A DNA stretch of 64,000 nucleotides from Phycisphaerales bacterium (GTDB taxonomy: Bacteria > Planctomycetota > Phycisphaerae > Phycisphaerales > UBA1924). Both the position numbers and the translations under genes were made by a program. The stretch's first letter is position 1. Each line of letters starts with the position of its first letter. The stretch covers positions 1 through 64,000 of the forward strand of contig JALUWX010000031.1 in the NCBI GenBank assembly GCA_027019265.1, read 5' to 3'. The notes beneath the pieces are model-generated. The model was not told the DNA's origin. It was given only the letters and a program-made list of their open reading frames with translations, and did not search any database. Of the stretch, positions 7,690-16,292 are shown in pieces.

Positions 7690-9356
7690 TGGTCGTTCTC
7701 TCCTAGGTCCCGGACGATTTGTAGGGCGCTCCGGGTGTCGTCATCGGCGAGATCGGTGACGTTGTTTGGTCGGAGCCCGGGCTCCCAGCCCTCGAAGCCC
7801 AGAAATCCGTATCCGACGTAGGAGGTGCGGTTGTCCACGGGTTCGGATTCGAGTTGTCCGATCTCGACGACGCGCTGGAACATGAAGCCCCATTGGTCGC
7901 GTCGGCCTCCCATGAGGAGGGCGGGTCGTCCGAGGAGGTGGGTGATGGTGTCGGGGTTGGTGGGGTTGGTCTGGGTCCAGATGTCGTACTGGGTTTTGCG
8001 GCCTCCGACGATGGCGCTGGTGCAGTAGGTGGTGGGGTGGTCGGGGAGGTAGAAGGCGAGCTGGGAGGCGCGGCCGTAGTGCTCGGTGAGGATGAAGGGG
8101 GTGAGGCTGGTTTGGGACTGGAGTTCGGTGAGGATGGCTTGCGCGTCGGCGCTGTGCTCGCGGAGCCCGGTGAAGCGGTGGATGGGGATGAAGTGTCCGA
8201 CGTGGTCGCGCTTGGAAGCCCAGGGTGCGAGGGGGAAGAGGAGGAGGCAGGCGATTCCGGTGACGATGGATGCGCCCCAGAAGAAGCGGATGGTGTGGTC
8301 GGCGCGTTTGACGCCTTCGATGACGCCCCATGCGGCGATGGGGATGAGGGAGACGGCGCCGGCCATGGCCCAGTTGCCTTCGGTTTGCGTTTTCAGGGAG
8401 ACGAGGAGGTAGAAGGCGTAGATGGGGAGGGCGAAGGCGGAGAGGACGAGGATGGGGCGCGCGTGGTCGGTGTGGTGGAAGCGTTTGACGTTGATGAGCG
8501 CGAGGAGGGCGAGGATGAGGGGGGCGCCGGCGATGGCGAACTGGAGGACGAGGTATTCGAGGAACCAGAGGATGGTCCAGGGGTCTTTGTGGGTGAAGGC
8601 TTCGGTGTTGGCGGTGTCGCCTCCGGACATGCCCAGGTGTCCGAGGAGGTGTCGGACGGTGGCCCAGTCGTGCTGCGCGTTCCAGATCAGGACGGGGACG
8701 AGCCCGGGGAGGGCGAAGCAGAGCCCGAGTGCGAACCAGGTGATCTGTTTCTTCGTGCGCGATCCGAGGAGGAGCGCGAGGAGCGCGCCGGGGACGATGA
8801 GGAGGATGGTGTATTTGAAGATGAACCCGAGCGCGATCATGAGCCCGAACCCGATCCACGATTTGGGACGATCGCGCAGGACGGCGCTGGATGCGAACAC
8901 GCACGCCCATGCCCAGCACGCGACGTAGGGGGAGTCGATGGTCATGAGGAGCCCGGCGATGGCGAAGCCCGGGACACAGAGCCAGAGGAGGGCGCTGACG
9001 AATCCGGTGAGTCGGTCGGCGAAGGCGATGTGCGCGAGGCGCGTCATGGCGATCATCGCGCACGCGGAGGCGATGAGGGAGGGGAGGCGGACGGCGAACT
9101 CGGTGTCCCCGAGGATGCGTGTGGAGAGCCAGATGGACCATGCGACCCCGGGGCCTTTGGAGTAGTAGGACCAGTCGATCCGGCGCGCCCATTCCCAGTA
9201 GTGCGCTTCATCTTCGACGAGGGTGTAGGGGGAGACCCATTGCCAGACGAAGCGCGCGAGGAAGAGGGTGAGGATGAGCGCCCCGATCATCCCGGGGGTC
9301 GCGCCGAGGCGCATCCACCACTTGGTGACGGGCGCGTTGGGCACGTCCTTGGTCAT
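7686..9356 (-). CDS. GT39/ArnT-like polyprenyl-phosphate glycosyltransferase
   Basis: 556 residues with about eleven membrane segments. After the first segment comes E48-D49-E50 followed by HYWEWARRIDWSYYSKGPG, the acidic first-loop motif and Lys/Gly-Pro turn of GT39 and ArnT enzymes, which transfer sugars from polyprenyl-phosphate donors on the outer face of the inner membrane. The C-terminal 180 residues are a soluble periplasmic domain. The ATG overlaps the upstream lptF stop and the stop overlaps the PAP2 start, so three genes are tightly coupled. Lipid A or another envelope glycan is the expected acceptor. The sugar is unknown. Confidence 0.82.
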   Translation of the reverse strand: MTKDVPNAPVTKWWMRLGATPGMIGALILTLFLARFVWQWVSPYTLVEDEAHYWEWARRIDWSYYSKGPGVAWSIWLSTRILGDTEFAVRLPSLIASACAMIAMTRLAHIAFADRLTGFVSALLWLCVPGFAIAGLLMTIDSPYVACWAWACVFASSAVLRDRPKSWIGFGLMIALGFIFKYTILLIVPGALLALLLGSRTKKQITWFALGLCFALPGLVPVLIWNAQHDWATVRHLLGHLGMSGGDTANTEAFTHKDPWTILWFLEYLVLQFAIAGAPLILALLALINVKRFHHTDHARPILVLSAFALPIYAFYLLVSLKTQTEGNWAMAGAVSLIPIAAWGVIEGVKRADHTIRFFWGASIVTGIACLLLFPLAPWASKRDHVGHFIPIHRFTGLREHSADAQAILTELQSQTSLTPFILTEHYGRASQLAFYLPDHPTTYCTSAIVGGRKTQYDIWTQTNPTNPDTITHLLGRPALLMGGRRDQWGFMFQRVVEIGQLESEPVDNRTSYVGYGFLGFEGWEPGLRPNNVTDLADDDTRSALQIVRDLGENDQ

Positions 9357-11056
9357 CAGAAGCGTTGGACCTTGCGGAGCGCGTTGAGTGTGTAGAGGGT
9401 GATCATGAGGACCCCGGCCCAGAGGAGGGGGAGCCCCGGGTCCCCGTGCTTGTGGGTGGCTTGTTGTCCCCCGGCGATGAGGAGGATGGTGAGGAGCGCG
9501 GGGAAGAAGGACCAGAGGTAGATGTTGAGGGGCTGCGCGTGCTTGAGGCGCATGGCGGTGACGGCGCCGGTGATGACCATGATGAGGGACGCGGCGGCGA
9601 AAGCCCAGCGCTCGTGGATCTTGGAGAGGACCTCGCGCGAGAGGTGCGCGATCTCGTATTCGAGGGTGTTTGCGTGGGCGTTGATGCTCGGGTCGTAGCG
9701 CACGGAGTCTTCGTCCCGGTAGACGGCGGCCTGCTGGAGCATGTCGTCGCTGGGTTTCCCGAGGAGGGGGGTGAGGGGGTCGTTCTCGAGGGTGAGCCCG
9801 GTGTATTCGGTGCGGGTGGTTTCGGTTTCGGTCGAGCCCAGGATGGTGATGTCGCTGAGGTCGAGGGTCATGGAGAGTTTGTTGGCGGAGGTGCGCACGT
9901 CGAAGGGGTCCACGGTGTTCGTGCCTTTGGTGGAGAGGAGCGCGTTCTTCGCGCGGAGCCGGTCGGTCCGGTTGGGGTTGTCGGGGGTGGATCGGTCGAT
10001 GATGATCTCGATGGAGTCGGATCCTCGGACGGGTCGGAGGGACCAGTCTGCGCCGCTGTAGACGATGGCGCCGGCGAGGATGGTGACGTCGCGCCCCTCG
10101 GCGGTTTTGAGGGTGATGGTGCGCCCGGAGTCGAGGTCGGCGCGCATGGTGTCGAAGGCCTGGCGCGCGGCGATCCGTCGTGCGAGGTTGAGGCGCTTCT
10201 GGTCCACGAAGTTCATGAGGTCCGGGTCGTCGTGGAGCTCGACCATCTCGGCGGAGGTCATGAACTTGGGGTCGTCCTTGAAGACGCGCGGGATGGGGAT
10301 CGCTGGGGAGGTGACGGATTCCCAGGTGATGAGGTCTCCCCGTTCGTTGACGGTGAGGTCGTTGAACTTCATGACAACGGCGGTGGCGTTGTCGTCCCCG
10401 ATCCGGTCCCGGTCTTCCTGGGGGAGCGCCCATGCGGGGAGGAGGAGGATCCAGGCGCGGTTGGCGGTGCCGTCGATGCGGATGGCGCCGGTTTCGGTCC
10501 CTTCGACCATGACGACCCCGCCGAGGAGGAACTGTTGCTGCGCGGGGGAGTCGGGTTCGGGGGAGACTTCACGGACGACGTCGGCGTGGATCTCGGTGTC
10601 CCCGATCATGGCTGTCTGTCCCTGGGAGAGGGAGTTGACGAGGATTTTGGCGAAGTCCCGGGTGACCATTTCTTCCATGCGCTGGAGGAAGCGGGGGATG
10701 ACGAGGTTATTGAGTGACATGAGGGTCGCGCCGAGGACGATCCCGGAGAGGAGCATGGGGAAGAGGAGTTTCTTGTGGGAGATCCCGGACGCGTGGGCGG
10801 CGATGGTCTCGTTGTCCTGGACGAGACGGAAGTAGGTCATGGTGGAGGCGAAGCAGGCCGCGAAGGGGAGGGCGTAGGCGAGCATGGGTGGGATTGCGTA
10901 TCCCATGAAGCGGAGTGCTTGGTCGATGGAGAGTGAGCCGTCGGCGATGGGCTTGATGGTGGCGGCGAATGCGATGGCGGCCACGACGACGACGGTCGTG
11001 AGGATGAGGAGTCTCCAGAACTCGAACAGGATGGCGCGCCAGAGTGTCCAGAGCAC
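9356..11056 (-). CDS. lptF: LptF/LptG family permease (probable LptF), enlarged
   Basis: 566 residues from the GTG at 11056, well above the usual 350-400 because the central soluble region (about 130-470) is long. The N-terminal LWTLWRAILFEFWRL is typical for the family; QDNETIAAHASGIS marks the coupling helix. Three C-terminal segments end at LNALRKVQ. An ATG at 11122 would add 22 residues, but a TATCCT box at 11063-11068 read on the minus strand sits 6 bases before the GTG, matching other leaderless starts in this window. The gene heads the unit lptF - GT39 - PAP2 - lptG. The extra jellyroll-side sequence could accommodate a lineage-specific LPS. Confidence 0.8.
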   Translation of the reverse strand: MLWTLWRAILFEFWRLLILTTVVVVAAIAFAATIKPIADGSLSIDQALRFMGYAIPPMLAYALPFAACFASTMTYFRLVQDNETIAAHASGISHKKLLFPMLLSGIVLGATLMSLNNLVIPRFLQRMEEMVTRDFAKILVNSLSQGQTAMIGDTEIHADVVREVSPEPDSPAQQQFLLGGVVMVEGTETGAIRIDGTANRAWILLLPAWALPQEDRDRIGDDNATAVVMKFNDLTVNERGDLITWESVTSPAIPIPRVFKDDPKFMTSAEMVELHDDPDLMNFVDQKRLNLARRIAARQAFDTMRADLDSGRTITLKTAEGRDVTILAGAIVYSGADWSLRPVRGSDSIEIIIDRSTPDNPNRTDRLRAKNALLSTKGTNTVDPFDVRTSANKLSMTLDLSDITILGSTETETTRTEYTGLTLENDPLTPLLGKPSDDMLQQAAVYRDEDSVRYDPSINAHANTLEYEIAHLSREVLSKIHERWAFAAASLIMVITGAVTAMRLKHAQPLNIYLWSFFPALLTILLIAGGQQATHKHGDPGLPLLWAGVLMITLYTLNALRKVQRF

Positions 11057-11062
11057 GGCGGT

Positions 11063-11068
11063 AGGATA
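11063..11068 (-). promoter_or_regulatory. -10-like box 6 nt before the lptF start
   Basis: TATCCT on the minus strand, 6 bases upstream of GTG 11056. No clear -35 was seen. It implies a leaderless message. Confidence 0.35.
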
Positions 11069-11106
11069 GGGCTCAAATCCCCGGCATTGATCCCCAATGA
11101 GCGTGT

Positions 11107-11544
11107 ATGGACGAGCCCGCACATCAGGTACGAGATTCCCGGTTCACGAGGCTCATCCTCTCGTCGATCCTGGTGGGGATCGCGAGCCCGATCGGTGGAT
11201 TCGCGATCGGGGCGATACCGGGGATGCTGCTCTACAGGATCCAGATGGATTCGGGGTTTCTGGCGCTGGGTGACTCGGCGCTGATGTTGTGGGTGATTCT
11301 GGGGATGTGGATCGGGACCTTGATGATCCGCCTTGCGCTGCGCGAGTATCGGGCAGCTCGAAGGTCGGTTCGGGTGTGGTGCTCCGTGCTCGCTCTGGTT
11401 CCGACCATCGTGGTGTGGTCGGTGGTCGCGATGGATGGCGTAGAGGCACGGTTCCGGATGACCGGTGTCCTTGTCGGCGCGATCCTGGGCGTGCTCCCGG
11501 CGGTGGTCCTCTGGGCGAAGTCGGGGCGCGGTCGGGTTAGTTGA
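11107..11544 (+). CDS. Small four-helix membrane protein, unknown
   Basis: 145 residues with four hydrophobic segments (about 17-40, 55-75, 85-105 and 113-132) separated by short charged loops, and a basic C-terminus. I recognise no family motif. It is divergent from lptF, with starts about 50 bases apart, and its stop overlaps the convergent end of cysS by 8 bases. Codon use is normal for the region. The isolated Cys (in RVWCSVL) lies in a membrane segment. Confidence 0.6.
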   Translation: MDEPAHQVRDSRFTRLILSSILVGIASPIGGFAIGAIPGMLLYRIQMDSGFLALGDSALMLWVILGMWIGTLMIRLALREYRAARRSVRVWCSVLALVPTIVVWSVVAMDGVEARFRMTGVLVGAILGVLPAVVLWAKSGRGRVS

Positions 11545-13156
11545 GGGGGGCGACTTCGACCTTGCCCTGGGGTTTGTCCATGATGGCGAGGCCCATGGTG
11601 GTGAGGGTGTCGCGGATTTCGTCGGCTTTGGCGAAGTCTTTGGACTTCTTGGCCTGGGCGCGCTGGGTGAGGAGGGATTCGATTTCGTCGGAGGGGGTGA
11701 CGCCGGGTTTGTAGATGGCGATCCCGGATTCGGATTCCTTGGACTCGGACTGCGCGAGGGCGAGGACCCCGAGGATCTGGTCGATGGTTTCGAGCGCGTG
11801 CGCGTCGGATTTGGAGGGTTCGGGGGTTCGTTTGATCCAGGCGTTGATCGCGCCGATGGCGCCGGCGATGTTGAGGTCGTCGGAGAGCGCGTCTCGGACT
11901 TCGAGGAGGATGGAATCGTCCTCGTGGCCGGGCTCGGCGGATTGGGCCTTTGCGAGGAAGGCGCGCCAGCGTGAGACGGTTCGGGCGCTGTCCTTGAGCC
12001 CTTGCATAGAGAAGTCGGCGTTGGCGCGGTAGTGGGTTTTGATGAGCTCGAGACGGATGGCGGCGGGGTCGATGCCTTGGGCGATGAGCTGTCGCGGGGT
12101 GTAGAAGGTGCCTTTGGATTTGGACATCTTCGCGCCCTCGACCATGAGGAAGCGCGGGTGGAACCAGTGGGTGGCGAAGGTGTCCGCGCCGGTGAAGCAG
12201 CAGGACTGGGCGATCTCGCACTCGTGGTGGGGGAAGATGTTGTCTTCGCCTCCGGAGTGGATGTCGATGTGCGCGTGGGTGTCTCGGGCTGAGGCGAGGC
12301 CGCCTTCGACGAGACGTTCGAGGGCCATGGCGGTGCATTCGATGTGCCAGCCCGGGTAGCCCTTGGTCCAGCCCTTGCATTGGTCGTGGTCGGGCGCGTC
12401 CCACTTCATGGTGTGGGATTCGTCTTCCTTCCAGAGGAGGAAGTCGGCGGGGTGTTTTTTGGATTGCTGGTTGGATTCGTCGACGCGCCCTCCGGCGCCT
12501 CCTCGGAGCTGGTCGAGGGTGTTTCCGGAGAGCTGGCCGTAGTCTGCGAAGGACTGGGTGTCGAAGTAGATGGCGCGGGATTCGGGTTCACCCCGGGTGT
12601 AGGCGCAGTTGTTGTCGAGGAGTTGGGCGATGACCCCCTTCATGCCGTCGATGTGCTCGGTGGCGCGGGGCATGAGGGTGGGGTCGGTTTGTTGCTCGAT
12701 GGCGACTTTGAGCCCGAGGGCTCGCGCGTCTTCGAGGAAACGTCCCATATAGAAGGATGCGATGGCGAAGGGGTCGGAGGGGTCGATGTTCGCGTTGTCG
12801 GGGAGGGTGCCGGACTTTTTGGCTTCGAGGAGTCGTTGTTTCGCGACGTCCATCTTGTCTTCGCCGGCGCCGTCGGCGGCGTTGTCGTCGGTCATGTGTC
12901 CGACGTCCGTGATGTTCATCACGTGGGTGATGTTTCTCGGACCTTTGTGTCTGTTTTTGGATTGGTCCTGGATCTCGCACAATGGGGATTCGAGGAATCG
13001 TCGGAGGAGGTCTGCGGCGAGGAAGGAGCGGAAGTTTCCGATGTGCGCGTCGTCGTAGACGGTGGGGCCGCAGGTGTAGAACGTGACTTTATCGGGGTCG
13101 TGCGCGGTGAAGGGTTCGACGGCTTTGGATCGTGTGTTGTAGAGTTGGAGGGTCAT
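11537..13156 (-). CDS. cysS: Cysteine--tRNA ligase
   Basis: 539 residues, larger than the usual 460 because of insertions such as the acidic region near residues 85-130. Class I signatures are clear: HIGN at 38-41 and KMSKS at 343-347. Zinc ligands Cys29 (YTCGPTVYD), Cys274 (WHIEC) and the HHEC at 310-313 are present. It charges tRNA-Cys in the cytoplasm. The ATG at 13156 gives the conserved start LQLYNTRS. A TACCAT box 8 bases before the ATG hints at a very short leader. The gene is divergent from the PAS-LuxR regulator. Confidence 0.95.
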   Translation of the reverse strand: MTLQLYNTRSKAVEPFTAHDPDKVTFYTCGPTVYDDAHIGNFRSFLAADLLRRFLESPLCEIQDQSKNRHKGPRNITHVMNITDVGHMTDDNAADGAGEDKMDVAKQRLLEAKKSGTLPDNANIDPSDPFAIASFYMGRFLEDARALGLKVAIEQQTDPTLMPRATEHIDGMKGVIAQLLDNNCAYTRGEPESRAIYFDTQSFADYGQLSGNTLDQLRGGAGGRVDESNQQSKKHPADFLLWKEDESHTMKWDAPDHDQCKGWTKGYPGWHIECTAMALERLVEGGLASARDTHAHIDIHSGGEDNIFPHHECEIAQSCCFTGADTFATHWFHPRFLMVEGAKMSKSKGTFYTPRQLIAQGIDPAAIRLELIKTHYRANADFSMQGLKDSARTVSRWRAFLAKAQSAEPGHEDDSILLEVRDALSDDLNIAGAIGAINAWIKRTPEPSKSDAHALETIDQILGVLALAQSESKESESGIAIYKPGVTPSDEIESLLTQRAQAKKSKDFAKADEIRDTLTTMGLAIMDKPQGKVEVAPLN

Positions 13157-13342
13157 GGATTCGGATGGTAGGGAGTGTTCCCCAATCGAGGGAATTGCCT
13201 CTCTCTGAGGGGGATCATCCAATCTTGATCTGAATCTGAGCGTAACAATTACAGCCCCGAACTCGGTGCGGCGCAGGTGTGTCGGGCCGGGATCGTGACT
13301 CTTGCCACAATCAGCATACTTACCCAGTAAAGCGAGGTCGCT
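13157..13342. other. Divergent intergenic region cysS / PAS-LuxR regulator
   Basis: 186 bases. The cysS side carries TACCAT (minus strand, 13165-13170) close to the start. The regulator side has CATACT near 13314 and a gcgagg Shine-Dalgarno before GTG 13343. No strong -35 was found. Confidence 0.4.
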
Positions 13343-14023
13343 GTGGTTGCTTTGACGAAATCTGAAATGATGAACTGCCTTGGTGCTGAACCCGGTACGG
13401 GTGTTTCTGTTCTGGACCGTGAGGGTGTGGTCCATTATGTGAACGACGAGACGCTCCGGATTTTCCTGGAGGGGCGGTTTACGCGCGAGCAGATCGTGGG
13501 CAAATCGCTCGCGGAGATCGGGTTCCCGGATGCGTGGGTGAAGGAGCGTGTGGAGATCCTGAGCCGGATCTGCAGGGAGGGTGAGGAGTACCTGCTCCGG
13601 ACGATCTGGAATGGTCGTCAGCAGTTCAGCTGGTTCCGTCGGCTCGAGTCCGAGGACGGCGAGTGCCGGGTGCTCGTGATTACGCGGCGGGTGAGCGCTG
13701 GGGCTGAGGCGGAGCATCTTCGTTCGAGCGATGTCATGTTCGTGGATTCGAAGGTGACGCAGCTCGGGAAGCTGGATGTGCTGAGTCGGCGTGAGCTCGA
13801 GATCCTGGCGTTGATCGGTCAGGGGATGTCGATCAAAGAGATCGCGGAGCTGATCCATCGTTCGACGAAGACGGTCGAGAACCATCGGATCTCTTTGGGT
13901 CAGAAGCTGAAGATGTCGAACCGGGTGCAGCTCGCGACGATCGCGCACGAGGCGGGTCTGAAGATCGATGACTCGGCGCTGACCCGTGTGGATCCGGTGA
14001 CGGATCCTGTCGCGAAGAACTGA
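13343..14023 (+). CDS. PAS-domain LuxR-family transcriptional regulator
   Basis: 226 residues from a GTG with a gcgagg Shine-Dalgarno. Residues 15-115 form a PAS-like sensor (GVSVLDREGVVHYVNDETLRIF ... EYLLRTIWN). Residues 147-195 are a LuxR/GerE helix-turn-helix: LSRRELEILALIGQGMSIKE then STKTVENHRISLGQKL. There is no receiver domain, so it is not a standard response regulator; it probably senses a ligand or redox state through PAS. The gene stands alone between cysS and the convergent CNNM transporter, and its target is unknown. Confidence 0.85.
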   Translation: MVALTKSEMMNCLGAEPGTGVSVLDREGVVHYVNDETLRIFLEGRFTREQIVGKSLAEIGFPDAWVKERVEILSRICREGEEYLLRTIWNGRQQFSWFRRLESEDGECRVLVITRRVSAGAEAEHLRSSDVMFVDSKVTQLGKLDVLSRRELEILALIGQGMSIKEIAELIHRSTKTVENHRISLGQKLKMSNRVQLATIAHEAGLKIDDSALTRVDPVTDPVAKN

Positions 14024-14029
14024 TCCTGT

Positions 14030-15355
14030 TTACTCGGATTCGGACGTCACGGGCGCCGGGGTGACGCGCAGTCGCACGACGCGCGTGGGTTCTGCTTCGA
14101 GGACCTCGATGGTCATCCCGTTGCTGGAGAAGGATTCGCCTTGCTCGGGGATGCGCCCGAGGGTGGTGTTGATGTAGCCGGCGACGGTGTCGTAGTCGTC
14201 GGACTCGGGGATTTCGAGACTCAGCTTTTCGAGTTCATCGTTTGCGTCGTCGATCTCGGTGCGCGCGTCGATTTCGGCGCTGGCGCGGTGTTCGTCGAGT
14301 TCGACCCCCCCGACTTCGTCTTCGGGGTCTTCGTATTCGTCCTGGATCTCGCCGAAGATTTCTTCGACGATGTCTTCCATGGTGAGGAGCCCGGAGGTTC
14401 CGCCGTACTCATCGATGATGATGGCGATGTGGACCTTGGCTGCGAGGAGCTGGGTGAGGAGTTCCCGGATGGTTTTGGTTTCGGGGACGAAGGTGGGTTC
14501 CCGGAGGATGGTGCGGAGGTTGAAGGGCTTGGACTTGGGGTCGTGGAGTGCGAGCCAGCGGAGGAGGTCCTTTGCGTAGAGGACCCCGAGGATGTGGTCG
14601 AGGTTTTCTTCGTAGACGGGGACGCGGGAGTGGCCGTGCTCGTTGATGAAGCGCTGGACCTCGAGCAGGTCGTCGGTGTACGCGAGGGCGTCCACTTCGG
14701 TCCTGGGGGTCATGATCGATTCGGCGAGTGTGGTGCGGAACTCGACGACGGCTTCGAGCATTTCTCGTTCGGTTTCGTCGAGGTGTCCTTCTCGTTCTCC
14801 TTCGGAGACGACGGAGAGGAGTTCGGCGTTGATCTCGTCCTGGGGGGTGACGGTGTCGGTGCCGGCGAGTCTTCGGACGACTTCGTCGATGAAGCGTTGG
14901 AGGAGGAGGAAGGGGACGCAGACGGCGTGGATGGCGCGGATGGGGAGGGAGAAGGTTGCGACGGCGTGTTCGCCGGCGTGGTTGGCGATGCCGAGGGGGA
15001 TGAGGTGCGCGACGATCCAGTTGAGGACGGTCGCGAAGGCGAGCCCGAGCGCGACGCTCACGGCGCTGATGAAGGGTTCGGCGCGGAGCCCGGAGATCCA
15101 GGCGACGCACGCGAGCGCGGTGATGAGGTTGATGGCGATCCGGACGATGGCGATAGCTGCGGCGTGGGCGTCGGCGTCGTCTTCGATGGCGCGGAGGCGG
15201 CGCGATCTGGATGATTCCGGGTCGTTCTCGATGATCGAGGCGAGGCGCGCGCGGGAGAGGGTGTGGAGCGCGAGGGTGAGGGAGGAGAGGAGCGATCCGA
15301 CGACGACGAGAACGCTCAGGATCAGGAAGGTCCATCCGGGGCTCGGGATTGTCAT
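14030..15355 (-). CDS. CNNM/HlyC-CorC family transporter (DUF21-CBS-CorC domains)
   Basis: 441 residues: a DUF21/CNNM membrane domain with about four segments (1-190), a paired CBS domain (about 205-330, with RVPVYEENLDHILGVLYAKD and EYGGTSGLLTMEDIVEE) and a C-terminal CorC_HlyC domain (about 355-435). These proteins are implicated in Mg2+ (or Co2+) efflux and are often mislabelled hemolysins. Its ATG overlaps the ybeY stop (ATGA), a pairing common in bacteria, where ybeY, phoH and corC cluster. The CBS pair probably binds ATP/Mg2+. Confidence 0.88.
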   Translation of the reverse strand: MTIPSPGWTFLILSVLVVVGSLLSSLTLALHTLSRARLASIIENDPESSRSRRLRAIEDDADAHAAAIAIVRIAINLITALACVAWISGLRAEPFISAVSVALGLAFATVLNWIVAHLIPLGIANHAGEHAVATFSLPIRAIHAVCVPFLLLQRFIDEVVRRLAGTDTVTPQDEINAELLSVVSEGEREGHLDETEREMLEAVVEFRTTLAESIMTPRTEVDALAYTDDLLEVQRFINEHGHSRVPVYEENLDHILGVLYAKDLLRWLALHDPKSKPFNLRTILREPTFVPETKTIRELLTQLLAAKVHIAIIIDEYGGTSGLLTMEDIVEEIFGEIQDEYEDPEDEVGGVELDEHRASAEIDARTEIDDANDELEKLSLEIPESDDYDTVAGYINTTLGRIPEQGESFSSNGMTIEVLEAEPTRVVRLRVTPAPVTSESE

Positions 15356-15933
15356 GATGGTGCTCCGTTTGCGCGCTTCGCGTAGATGGGTCCGAGCCCG
15401 ATCTCGCTCAGGAGCTCGTCTTCGCGCGCGTGCATGCGTGTGTGGCTCTCGGGGTCGAGGTCGTTGTATCCGAGACAGTGGAGCGCCCCGTGGACGCAGT
15501 ACAGGGTGAGTTCGTGTTCGATGGGGTGTCCGAGCTCATCGGAGCGGCGTTTGGCTTCATCGACACAGACGATCAGGTCGGTGTCGAGGGGGTCGGTGTC
15601 CGAGTCGCGCAGGTCGTAGGTGATGACGTCGGTGGTGGAGGGGTCGTTGTGGGAGCGCTCGTGGGCGCGGATCATGTCGGGGTCGCGCACGAGCTTGACG
15701 CGGATCTCGCCGTGTGCGCCGTGGTGGGTGAGGGCGCGGGTGGTGAGGTCGCGGATGGTGCGGCGGGCATCGTCTGTGACGAGCGCATCGGGATCGATCA
15801 CGAGGAGATCGATCGTGGTGTGGGGATCGGATTGGGACCCGGCGCGCGTGTCGCGCTTGGAAGGTCGGTCGTCGTCGGCCTCGCTGGGAGGCCTCGGAGA
15901 TCGGCTGTCGTCGTCCATCGACTGGGGTCTCAT
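15352..15933 (-). CDS. ybeY: Endoribonuclease YbeY (rRNA maturation factor)
   Basis: 193 residues; the core (about 40-190) follows a 40-residue polar extension, and a second ATG at 15918 is equally possible. The zinc motif begins H148-G-A-L-H152-C-L-G-Y, but the position usually held by the third His is Asp158 (N-D instead of D-H). ITYDLR and the conserved Arg-rich region (SHNDPSTTDVITY) support the family. YbeY processes 16S rRNA 3' ends and takes part in ribosome quality control. It is translationally coupled to the CNNM gene. The variant ligand may still bind metal. Confidence 0.88.
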   Translation of the reverse strand: MRPQSMDDDSRSPRPPSEADDDRPSKRDTRAGSQSDPHTTIDLLVIDPDALVTDDARRTIRDLTTRALTHHGAHGEIRVKLVRDPDMIRAHERSHNDPSTTDVITYDLRDSDTDPLDTDLIVCVDEAKRRSDELGHPIEHELTLYCVHGALHCLGYNDLDPESHTRMHAREDELLSEIGLGPIYAKRANGAPS

Positions 15934-15996
15934 CGCGTGGGTGGGGCGCTGCGAACACGATCACGGCACCACGTCACGCTGCGCGGAGCGATTGGT

Positions 15997-16025
15997 ATGC
16001 TATCGCCCGGAGGGCGGGGTTCCAG
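15997..16025 (-). promoter_or_regulatory. Promoter of the ybeY operon
   Basis: On the minus strand CTGGAA (16020-16025) and TAGCAT (15997-16002) are separated by 17 bases. This matches the TTGGAA/TAGCAT promoter at 28176-28204. Confidence 0.4.
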
Positions 16026-16180
16026 CATGGATATCCACAGCATGCGCAACAAAATTGGCGAACAGAATACAAACACTCTGTTCAATCTGGCAAGCTAGGC
16101 AAGGTTTTCGGTGTAAATGCCGATAATGTTTCTTGAACGAACTTGATTCCGATCATTCTATCAGGATCTCTCTCTCCTCC

Positions 16181-16221
16181 AGCGGGGCGCCGACGAAACT
16201 TGGCGCCCTGCTTTCTTTTTT
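16181..16221 (+). terminator. Intrinsic terminator of an unannotated plus-strand transcript
   Basis: An 11-bp stem, AGCGGGGCGCC with GGCGCCCTGCT (one G-T pair), has a 10-base loop and is followed by TTCTTTTTT. It lies 72 bases before the epimerase start. Confidence 0.75.
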
Positions 16222-16292
16222 GTTTGGGTGTGATCGTCGAACACCCGTGCGGATGGGGAGGTAGGATCCTGACCGCGCGGGAAGGAGTCGGA

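Larger units (their letters stand above)
15934..16292. other. 359-base intergenic region with a promoter, a tiny ORF and a terminator
   Basis: The region is AT-richer than its surroundings. It holds a minus-strand promoter for ybeY (15997-16025), a 23-codon plus-strand ORF (16027-16098, starting MDIHSMRNK) and a plus-strand hairpin terminator (16181-16221). No annotated plus-strand gene ends at that terminator, so a small RNA or a short peptide transcript may lie here. Confidence 0.35.

Noticed and set aside
16003-16221. tmRNA, because the tiny ORF ends near LAS and is followed by a terminator
   Set aside because: No tRNA-like acceptor or T-loop sequence flanks it and there is no CCA end. 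The short ORF may be chance.
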